Of a stretch of 64,000 nt of DNA, positions 58,011-64,000 are shown in pieces (positions within the stretch are counted from its first letter, which is position 1; every line of letters begins with the position of its first letter). A program made the translations under genes and the position numbers. Source of the DNA: Saccharopolyspora shandongensis (GTDB lineage: Bacteria > Actinomycetota > Actinomycetes > Mycobacteriales > Pseudonocardiaceae); NCBI RefSeq assembly GCF_900106995.1, contig NZ_FNOK01000019.1, positions 62,001 to 126,000 of the forward strand, written 5' to 3'. The notes beneath the pieces were generated by a model, which saw only the letters and a list, made by a program, of their open reading frames with translations, had not been told where the DNA came from and did no database searches.

Positions 58011-59305
58011 GACCGCCTCGCTTTCTCCAGTGCCGCCAGCAGGATCCGGCCGCCTTCGCGCGCCTCGGCCTCGGTGAGGGTCAGCGGCGGTGCGATGCGC
58101 AGGACGTTGCCCTCCAGGCCGCCCTTGCCGATGAGCACGCCGCCCCGGCGGGCCTCTTCGAGCACCTCGGTGGCGGTCTCCGGTGCGGGCGTTCCGTCGG
58201 CGTGCGCCAGCTCCACGCCGATCATCAGGCCCTTGCCGCGCACGTCGACGACGCCCGGGATCCGGCCGAGCGCACCGTCGAGCTGCTCGCGCAGCACGGC
58301 GCCGACGCGCGCCGCGTTGCCCTGCAGGTCGTGGGCGAGGAGGTAGTCGAGGTTGGCCAGCGCCCCGGCCGCGGTGACGGGGCTGCCGCCGAAGGTGGAG
58401 ATCGAGTTCGCCCGGACGCTGTTCATGATCTCGGCGCGGGCGATGACGCCGCCGACCGACAGGCCGTTGCCGATGCCCTTGGCGAAGGTGACGATGTCCG
58501 GCGCGCCGTTGGCGTCGTGCGCCTGCCAGCCCCAGAAGTGCTCGCCGGTCCTCCCCCACCCGGTCTGCACCTCGTCGCTGATCCACAGGATGCCGTGCCT
58601 GTCGAGCACCTCCTTGAAGCGGGCGAACATCCCGTCCGGCGGCGTGGCGAAACCGCCGACGCCCTGGATCGGCTCGGCGATCAGGCAGGCGACGTTGCCG
58701 TGCAGCTGCCCGAGCACGTCCTCCAGGTCGGACACGCACGCAGCGGTGAACTCCGCGTCCGGCAGGCCGGCGAACGGGGTGCCGCGCCGGCGGCTGCCGT
58801 GCACGTACGCCGTCTGCACCGGCGACAGGCTGGTCGGCGACCAGCCGCGGTTGCCGGTCACCGCCAGCGCCGAGAACGACCGGCCGTGGTAGCTGTTGCG
58901 CAACGCCAGCACCTGGTTGGAGGCGCGGTAGCCGGTGGCCAGCAGCAGCGCGGTGTCGTTGGCCTCGGTGCCGCTGGTCGTGAAGAACACCCGCGGGTCG
59001 TCGATGCCCGAGAGCTCCGCGACCCGCTCGGCGAGCTCGATCATCGGCCGGTTCAGGTACAGCGTCGAGGTGTGCAGGATCCGGCCCGCCTGCTCGGCGA
59101 CCGCCGCGGTCACCTCGGGCAGCGCGTGCGCGGTCATCGTGGTGAGGATGCCGCCGAAGAAGTCCAGGTACCGGTTCCCCTCGGCGTCCCAGACGTGCCG
59201 CCCCTCACCGCGCTCGACGTCGATCGGCTCGTCGTAGTACAGCGCGAGCCAGTCCGGCAGCACCGCGCGGTGCCGCTTGGTCAGCTCTGCGTGCGTGCTC
59301 GTCAT
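58007..59305 (-). CDS. Class III aminotransferase (probable beta-alanine/4-aminobutyrate type)
   Basis: A 432-residue PLP enzyme. The PLP-binding lysine is Lys276 in TFAKGIGNG, the pyridine-binding Asp is in ISDEVQTGWGRTG (Asp244), and FTTSGTEANDTALLLA binds the phosphate. In this operon it would transaminate beta-alanine or beta-aminoisobutyrate, the products of pyrimidine breakdown. ATG at 59305 has GAGAGGAG six bases upstream. It lies 11 bases after the ureidopropionase gene and overlaps hydA. Confidence 0.91.
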   Translation of the reverse strand: MTSTHAELTKRHRAVLPDWLALYYDEPIDVERGEGRHVWDAEGNRYLDFFGGILTTMTAHALPEVTAAVAEQAGRILHTSTLYLNRPMIELAERVAELSGIDDPRVFFTTSGTEANDTALLLATGYRASNQVLALRNSYHGRSFSALAVTGNRGWSPTSLSPVQTAYVHGSRRRGTPFAGLPDAEFTAACVSDLEDVLGQLHGNVACLIAEPIQGVGGFATPPDGMFARFKEVLDRHGILWISDEVQTGWGRTGEHFWGWQAHDANGAPDIVTFAKGIGNGLSVGGVIARAEIMNSVRANSISTFGGSPVTAAGALANLDYLLAHDLQGNAARVGAVLREQLDGALGRIPGVVDVRGKGLMIGVELAHADGTPAPETATEVLEEARRGGVLIGKGGLEGNVLRIAPPLTLTEAEAREGGRILLAALEKARRS

Positions 59306-59316
59306 CGTCGCTCCTC

Positions 59317-60159
59317 TCACGGCTCGGTCAGCGGTCGGTAGGCGTCCGGGCGGCGGTCGCGGTAGAACGCCCACTTCTGCCGGACCTCGTCGATCAGGTC
59401 GAAGTCCAGGTCCCGCACCACGAGTTCATCGTCGGTGCCACTGGCCGGCTCGCCGACGAACTGCCCGTACGGGTCGACGAAGTAGCTGGTGCCGTAGAAG
59501 TCGTTGTCGCCGTACTCCTCGACGCCGACCCGGTTGATCGCCGCGATGAAGTACTCGTTGGCCACCGCCGCGGCGGGTTGTTCGAGCTTCCAGAGGTAGG
59601 AGGAAAGCCCGCGGCTGGTCGCCGACGGGTTGTAGACCAGCTGCGCGCCGGCCAGCCCGAGCGCCCGCCAGCCCTCCGGGAAGTGCCGGTCGTAGCAGAT
59701 GTAGACGCCGATCCGGCCGACGGCGGTGTCGAAGACGGGCCACCCGAGGTTGCCGGGCCGGAAGTAGTACTTCTCCCAGAACCCGGGCAGGTGCGGCAGG
59801 TGGTGCTTGCGGTACTTGCCGAGGTAGCTGCCGTCGGCGTCGATCACGGCGGCGGTGTTGTAGTAGAAGCCGGGTCCGTCGACCTCGTAGACCGGCACGA
59901 CGACGACCATGCGGAGTTCCCGCGCCAGCGCGCACATCCGCTGCGTGGTCGGCCCCTCGGGCACCGGCTCGGCCCAGCGGTAGTGCTCCGCCTCCTGCAC
60001 CTGGCAGAAGTAGGGGGCGTTGAAGACCTCCTGGAAGCCGATGATCCCGGCGCCCTGCCCGGCCGCGGCGCGGGCGTGCTCCTCGTGCTGGTCGACCATC
60101 GAGGCGGTGTCGCCGGTCCACTTCGCCTGGACCAGCGCCGCACGAACGATGTTGGGCAT
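59317..60159 (-). CDS. Nitrilase-superfamily amidohydrolase, probable beta-ureidopropionase
   Basis: A 280-residue carbon-nitrogen hydrolase. The catalytic triad is Glu44 (GFQEVF), Lys118 (KYRKHHLP) and Cys155 (VYICYDRHFPE). Next to dihydropyrimidinase the natural role is cleavage of N-carbamoyl-beta-alanine to beta-alanine, CO2 and ammonia. It is the first gene of the five-gene pyrimidine operon. ATG at 60159 is used; the ribosome-binding site (AAGGGG) is rather distant. N-carbamoylputrescine amidases look alike, so the assignment rests on context. Confidence 0.88.
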   Translation of the reverse strand: MPNIVRAALVQAKWTGDTASMVDQHEEHARAAAGQGAGIIGFQEVFNAPYFCQVQEAEHYRWAEPVPEGPTTQRMCALARELRMVVVVPVYEVDGPGFYYNTAAVIDADGSYLGKYRKHHLPHLPGFWEKYYFRPGNLGWPVFDTAVGRIGVYICYDRHFPEGWRALGLAGAQLVYNPSATSRGLSSYLWKLEQPAAAVANEYFIAAINRVGVEEYGDNDFYGTSYFVDPYGQFVGEPASGTDDELVVRDLDFDLIDEVRQKWAFYRDRRPDAYRPLTEP

Positions 60160-60246
60160 GGTTGCGCTGCACCCCTTCGGTCGCTGATGCCCTCGCAGAC
60201 GGAGTTCGCCAGGGCGACCAAGACGAGCCGGTCGGCCCGTCCATCG

Positions 60247-60275
60247 AAGGTATGACCAGCGGCCATCACGTGCAA
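60247..60275 (-). promoter_or_regulatory. Candidate promoter of the pyrimidine operon
   Basis: On the minus strand TTGCAC (60270-60275), 17 bases, TACCTT (60247-60252), about 90 bases ahead of the ureidopropionase start. The match to the consensus is moderate. No clear operator was recognised in this gap. Confidence 0.35.
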
Positions 60276-60340
60276 TGATCAAGCCGTTACGCAGTGTTCC
60301 CATTCTGAGGACGGCGAGATCGGGACACGCGCCGCGGCTA

Positions 60341-60388
60341 GGGGGAACGCCCGCGGAGCGGGCCGGGCCCGCGTCCCCGAATTCCCCC
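60341..60388. terminator. GC-rich hairpin after the DAO-type oxidoreductase
   Basis: GGGGGAA (60341-60347) and TTCCCCC (60382-60388) enclose a self-complementary GC run. It lies downstream of the oxidoreductase stop on the minus strand and ahead of the pyrimidine operon promoter. Confidence 0.45.
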
Positions 60389-60425
60389 GAGAAGGCGAAG
60401 CGCCGGTGTGTCGTGCGCCGGCCCG

Positions 60426-61814
60426 TCAGCTGCCGAGGCCGATGCCGCGGGCGTCGAGGAAGCGCAGCCAGCGACCGCGCCGCCCGCCGTTCTCGTCGGC
60501 CCTGGCCAGGGCGCGGCGGGTGTACTGGACCAGCGGCCAGCGCAGGGGTTCCGGCGGGAACGGGATGGGCCGGTCGCGCACCATGCGCAGCCGGGTGCGT
60601 TCGGTGTCCTCTCCCCACAGCAGGTCCAGCGCGGTCTGCGCGCCGAAGCGGGACGCCGCCACGCCCAGGCCCGTGTAGCCGACGGCGTGGGCGACTCCGC
60701 GGTCGCAGCCGAAGACCGGGGTGAACCGGACCGTGGAGTCGATCGGCCCGCCCCAGCGGTGGGTGAAGCGCAGCCCCTCCAGCTGGGGAAAGGTCCGGAA
60801 GAAGTGCCGCGCCAGCACGTGGTGCGCGGCGTCGTTCCGGGCCAGGGCCGGATCGGTGCGGCCGCCGTAGTAGTACACCGCGTCGTAGCCGCCCCACAGG
60901 ATCCGGCCGTCCGGCGTCGGGCGGTAGTAGTGGAAGCGGTTGGCGCTGTCGGTGACGCCCTGCCGGTCCCGCCATCCCAGCGAGTCCCACCGCTGCGCCG
61001 ACAGCGGCTCGGTGACCAGGACGTAATCCCAGATCGGGAGCACATACCGACGGATCGAGCGCAGCGGCGCGGGAAAGGCGTTGGTCGCGAGCACGACGCC
61101 GCCAGCCCGCACAGTCCCTTGTGGAGTCTTCAGCCGGACCCCGGCGTCGCGGCGCAGCGCCCGCACGGGGCTGCCTTCATGGATGCGCACCCCCAGCCGC
61201 TGCGCCGCCGCGGCAAGCCCCCAGGTCAGCCGCGCCGGGTCGACGAGCCCGCCCGCGTCCGGCAGGCGCACGCCCGCCCGGTAGGTCGGCGAGTTCACGT
61301 CCGCGCGAATGCCGCCGGCGCCCAGGAACCGCGCCGCCATCCCGTGCTCGCGGTACAGCTCGGCCTCGTCGCTGAGCTCCTCGACCTCGTGCGGCTCGGT
61401 CGCGACGCTCGTCTTGCCGCACAACCGGAAATCCGCGTCGATCGCCTCGTCCCGCACGAACTCGTCGATCGCTTGGAGGTTCTCCCGTCCGAGGCGCACC
61501 AATCGGTCGTTCTCCGCCGGCCAGCAGAAGCTGCCGTGGGCGAGGCCGTGCGTCAGGGACTCCGACACGAAGCCGCCGTTGCGGCCGCTGCCGCCGTGCC
61601 CGAGCCGGTGCGCTTCCAGCAGCAGCACGTCGAGGTCCGGGCGCCGCCGCTTGGCCAGGATCGCCGCCCACAGCCCGGTGAATCCGCCGCCGACCACGAC
61701 GAGATCCGCGCGGTCGTCACCCGGCAGCGGCTCGCGCGGGGCGGGCGCGTCCGCGCGAGCCGTCCAGTACGCGGCGATTTCGGCGTCGCGCAACGCCGGG
61801 TCGAGCTGGCCCAT
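60426..61814 (-). CDS. FAD-dependent amine/amino-acid oxidoreductase (DAO family)
   Basis: A 462-residue DAO-fold flavoprotein similar to gamma-glutamylputrescine oxidase. The FAD site is DLVVVGGGFTGLWAAILAKR near residues 37-56, GHGGSGRNGGFVSESL near 73 is the characteristic second loop, and VGYTGLGVAASRFGAQ binds FAD near the end. GTG or ATG at 61814 is used; the gene follows a DUF5313-like gene by six bases, so they may be cotranscribed. A role in polyamine or glycine-betaine-type amine oxidation is likely, but the substrate is not known. Confidence 0.88.
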   Translation of the reverse strand: MGQLDPALRDAEIAAYWTARADAPAPREPLPGDDRADLVVVGGGFTGLWAAILAKRRRPDLDVLLLEAHRLGHGGSGRNGGFVSESLTHGLAHGSFCWPAENDRLVRLGRENLQAIDEFVRDEAIDADFRLCGKTSVATEPHEVEELSDEAELYREHGMAARFLGAGGIRADVNSPTYRAGVRLPDAGGLVDPARLTWGLAAAAQRLGVRIHEGSPVRALRRDAGVRLKTPQGTVRAGGVVLATNAFPAPLRSIRRYVLPIWDYVLVTEPLSAQRWDSLGWRDRQGVTDSANRFHYYRPTPDGRILWGGYDAVYYYGGRTDPALARNDAAHHVLARHFFRTFPQLEGLRFTHRWGGPIDSTVRFTPVFGCDRGVAHAVGYTGLGVAASRFGAQTALDLLWGEDTERTRLRMVRDRPIPFPPEPLRWPLVQYTRRALARADENGGRRGRWLRFLDARGIGLGS

Positions 61815-61820
61815 CCGACG

Positions 61821-62204
61821 CTAGTCCCACCACGGGCGGTAGCCGACGCCGTGCTTCGCCACGCGCCTGACATCGCGGCGCAGTTCACGGGTTTCGCGCG
61901 CGACGCCGGGCGGGAAACCGTGCTTGATCGCCCGGTGTTCGGCGGTCTCGCCCATGTAGCAGACCGAGTAGAACAGCCCGACCAGCAGGCCCAGCAGGAT
62001 CGAGGTCAGCCGGATCCACAACGGACCGGGCATCAGCACGAGGAGGCAGAAGGGCGCCAGCTGGGTCAGGGCGCGGGCGAAGTGCCGCAGCACCCAGGTC
62101 GAGCAGGTGACGTCGTGCAGCACCCATTCCGCGCACCGGTCCGGCAGCCTGCCGCCGAAGGCGTACCAGACCCACTGCGCCGGATTGGGTCGATTGGTCG
62201 CCAT
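61821..62204 (-). CDS. DUF5313-like membrane protein
   Basis: A 127-residue protein that matches actinobacterial DUF5313 proteins in pattern: RPNPAQWVWYAFGGRLPDRC, then EWVLHDVTCSTWVLRHFARA. Two hydrophobic segments follow (LAPFCLLVLMPGPLWIRL and SILLGLLVGLFYSVCYMG), and the C-terminus is basic with KHGVGYRPWWD. Function unknown. ATG at 62204 has GGAG three to four bases upstream. It lies immediately ahead of the DAO-type gene and diverges from the 50-residue peptide gene. Confidence 0.78.
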   Translation of the reverse strand: MATNRPNPAQWVWYAFGGRLPDRCAEWVLHDVTCSTWVLRHFARALTQLAPFCLLVLMPGPLWIRLTSILLGLLVGLFYSVCYMGETAEHRAIKHGFPPGVARETRELRRDVRRVAKHGVGYRPWWD

Positions 62205-62396
62205 GTTCTCCAGGCTAGTCTTCGCGATTCCGGTCTCCAGCCGTCCATTCGGCCGGATCCGAGGACGCGGCAATCCTAGGCCCGGCCGGGCGCGGCGCCC
62301 GCACCCGGCCGGAAATGCGTCCCACGACACACCTGGGGGATACCGGTAACGAAGGCGGCCCCTGATCGATGTTATGGGCAGAAGGGGTGAGTGATC

Positions 62397-62549
62397 GTGT
62401 TCGTCGTCGTTGTTGCCTTGTTGCTCGTGCTTGTCCTGGGTGTCGTCATGTTCACCGACGTGCTGGACGGCAAGGGTTCGCTGAGCCGTGGCCTGAAGAA
62501 CGTGGTGGCCCAGTTGCGGCGGGACATCCGCCTGCTCGGCCACCGCTGA
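62397..62549 (+). CDS. 50-residue membrane peptide
   Basis: A short gene with GAAGGGG nine bases ahead of GTG 62397. The product begins with a strongly hydrophobic helix (FVVVVALLLVLVLGVVMF, residues 2-19) and ends in an amphipathic basic segment (NVVAQLRRDIRLLGHR). Codon positions look coding. An in-frame GTG at 62391 is an alternative. No family recognised. A short GC hairpin lies at 62574-62588, about 25 bases after the stop. Confidence 0.6.
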   Translation: MFVVVVALLLVLVLGVVMFTDVLDGKGSLSRGLKNVVAQLRRDIRLLGHR

Positions 62550-62770
62550 CCATCCAGAGTGGACTCCGGCCTCGCCCCGCGGCGGGGCCGTTCCCGTTTC
62601 CAGACCCACCGCGTGCGGCCCTCCTACCAGCGATGATCTTGCGAACCGCCGGCCCGGGGGGCTGGCCACGCGGGTCGGCGGTGACGTAGGGTGCGACCGG
62701 CCGCCATCACTCGTTCGGGTGAAGGCGACGCCGCGAACAGACCAATCGGCCGGACAGGTGGGTGGCAGAA

Positions 62771-63376
62771 GTGGGTAAGTCGTCGTTGCCGCGAGCCCGC
62801 ACTCGGGGCCGCCACCGGCGGGTGGAACCCAAGACGTGGCAGCACGCCACTCCCCCGCGGGTGATCGGCTACGCGGTCGCGGTGTTCCTCACCGTGATCG
62901 CGGTCAGCAGCGCCTACCACCGCGCCGACGCGCCGCAGGCCGCGCCGGCTTCGCAGCCGGCCGCCGCCCAGCCCGCCGCGCAGTTCCTCGCCCCGCAGAT
63001 CACGGCCACGGTGCCGGACCTGGCTCCCACGACGCCGGAACCGCGGCTGCTCGCCAGCGAAACCCCGGCCCCGGCGCCCGCCAAGACGCCGGTCGCCGAG
63101 CGGCAGACCGAGGAAGCCCAGGGGACGGCGAAGGCGCCGAAGCCGACCGCCAAGACCTCGGCACCCGCGGCGACCTCGCAGCCGGAGGAGCCGAGCCGGA
63201 CCACGCAGCCGGCCGACGAACCGGCGCCGACCACGCAGCCGGCCGAGCCGCCGAGCGAGACCGCTCCGCCGTCGCAGTCCGAGCCGCCGAGCAGCTCCAA
63301 GCCCGAACGCCCGGGCCCGCTGCCCGCGATCGGCGGGATCGTCGACGGGCTCACCGGTCCGCTGCTGAAGCCGTAG
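62771..63376 (+). CDS. Pro/Ala/Thr-rich membrane-anchored protein
   Basis: A protein of about 201 residues with a basic cytoplasmic N-terminus (RARTRGRHRRVEPK), one transmembrane helix (VIGYAVAVFLTVIAVSSAY, near residues 31-49) and a long extracytoplasmic Pro/Ala/Thr/Glu-rich tail with repeated TTQPA and PAPxP units. The final stretch is GPLPAIGGIVDGLTGPLLKP. Such tails span or decorate the actinobacterial cell wall. GTG at 62771 is preferred; a GTG at 62762 lies in frame. Function unknown. Confidence 0.72.
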   Translation: MGKSSLPRARTRGRHRRVEPKTWQHATPPRVIGYAVAVFLTVIAVSSAYHRADAPQAAPASQPAAAQPAAQFLAPQITATVPDLAPTTPEPRLLASETPAPAPAKTPVAERQTEEAQGTAKAPKPTAKTSAPAATSQPEEPSRTTQPADEPAPTTQPAEPPSETAPPSQSEPPSSSKPERPGPLPAIGGIVDGLTGPLLKP

Positions 63377-63426
63377 CCGTCGCGACCTCGGCACCCCGGT
63401 GGGACAGTTGATCCGGAGGTGCCGAG

Positions 63427-64000
63427 ATGGACACAGTCGCGATCACCGGCGGGACCGGACACCTCGGCCGCGAGCTGGTGCGCCTGCTCAAACCCACGCA
63501 CCGGGTGCGGATCCTGACGCGCCGCCCCGGCACCGATCCCGAGCTGGAGTGGGTGCAGGGCGACCTCGCCACCGGTGAAGGGGTCGCCGAAGCGGTGGCC
63601 GGCGCGCACACCGTGGTGCACGCGGCGACGAGCTCTCCCGCCGCCCAGCGCGGTTTCATGCACCCGGTCGACTTCTGGCGCAGCCCGCCCGATGTCGACG
63701 TCGACGGCACCAGCCGACTGCTCGAAGCCGCCGCGGCGGCCCGGGTCGGCCACTTCCTCTACGTCTCCATCGTCGGCGTCGACCGGCCGGCATTGCCCTA
63801 TCTGCGGCTGAAGCACACCGCCGAGGAGCTCGTCAGCGTCGCCGACGTGCCGTGGTCGATCGCGCGGGCGACCCAGTTCCACTGGCTGCTGGACCGGATG
63901 CTCAACCGCGCCACCCGGCTCCCGGTGCTGCCGCTGCCGGGCGCGCTGCCCACGCAGCCGGTCGACACCCACGACTTCGCCGAGTACCTGGTCGAATGCA
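63427..64000 (+). CDS. NAD(P)-binding NmrA/atypical SDR protein, N-terminal part (cut by window edge)
   Basis: The first 191 residues of an atypical short-chain dehydrogenase/NmrA-like protein. The Rossmann motif is VAITGGTGHLGRELVRLL near residues 4-21, VVHAATSSP follows, and YVSIVGVDRPALPYLRLKHT holds the YxxxK-like tail of this group. The family includes NAD(P)H sensors and reductases (complex I assembly NDUFA9-like, isoflavone reductase-like). ATG at 63427 has GGAGG seven bases upstream. The C-terminus lies outside the window. Confidence 0.87.
   Translation, partial: MDTVAITGGTGHLGRELVRLLKPTHRVRILTRRPGTDPELEWVQGDLATGEGVAEAVAGAHTVVHAATSSPAAQRGFMHPVDFWRSPPDVDVDGTSRLLEAAAAARVGHFLYVSIVGVDRPALPYLRLKHTAEELVSVADVPWSIARATQFHWLLDRMLNRATRLPVLPLPGALPTQPVDTHDFAEYLVEC

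Overview
The window looks like chromosomal DNA of a high-GC actinomycete, most likely a Pseudonocardiales member such as Saccharopolyspora (inference from codon use, GTG/TTG starts and gene content; no species marker was tested). The 9.2-27.5 kb part keeps the block known from mycobacteria, in inverted orientation: SPFH protein, NfeD, DUF3097 protein, ferrochelatase, FabI (InhA), FabG, then VWA protein, DUF58, MoxR and a RipA-like NlpC/P60 hydrolase. No rRNA, tRNA, CRISPR array, transposase or phage gene was seen.

Layout. 0-9.2 kb: accessory genes, mostly local regulators paired with enzymes. They are an aldehyde dehydrogenase (cut by the window edge), MFS/GntR, a VOC protein, WYL/DinB, a winged-helix protein, TetR/methyltransferase, a frameshifted AraC regulator and a second VOC protein. 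9.2-15.4 kb: conserved membrane-quality, heme and fatty-acid block. 15.6-19.1 kb: an FAD/Fe-S D-2-hydroxyacid dehydrogenase and a thioredoxin, flanked by two similar direct repeats of about 85 bp. 19.1-28.5 kb: MgtC, methyltransferase-VWA-DUF58-MoxR operon, MobA-like protein, MerR, a decayed beta-lactamase-like gene, RipA-like hydrolase and sirtuin. 28.7-38.3 kb: a nitrate assimilation operon of seven genes with overlapping starts and stops (transporter, nitrate reductase, electron-transfer flavoprotein, NirB, NirD, HemD-winged-helix fusion, sirohydrochlorin-chelatase-like protein). 38.3-43.2 kb: a small membrane protein, a 1433-residue P-type ATPase with an inactive front half, and a 32-residue membrane peptide. 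43.2-49.9 kb: EamA transporter, aconitase, MarR/isochorismatase-like hydrolase, methyltransferase and a 49-residue membrane peptide. 50.2-54.0 kb: flavin monooxygenase-like protein, [3Fe-4S] ferredoxin/P450 with divergent TetR, VOC protein. 54.1-60.2 kb: a reductive pyrimidine degradation operon (beta-ureidopropionase, aminotransferase, dihydropyrimidinase, F420-type LLM oxidoreductase, permease). 60.4-64 kb: DAO-type oxidoreductase, DUF5313-like protein, a small membrane peptide, a Pro-rich anchored protein and an NmrA/SDR protein cut by the window edge.

The best candidates for something new are the F420-type oxidoreductase in the pyrimidine operon where no dihydropyrimidine dehydrogenase is seen, the repeat-flanked dehydrogenase-thioredoxin cassette inside a conserved block, three unannotated small membrane peptides, and several promoters whose -10 box lies within or beside a perfect inverted repeat, two of them apparently leaderless. 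No wholly novel multi-gene system could be demonstrated from sequence alone.
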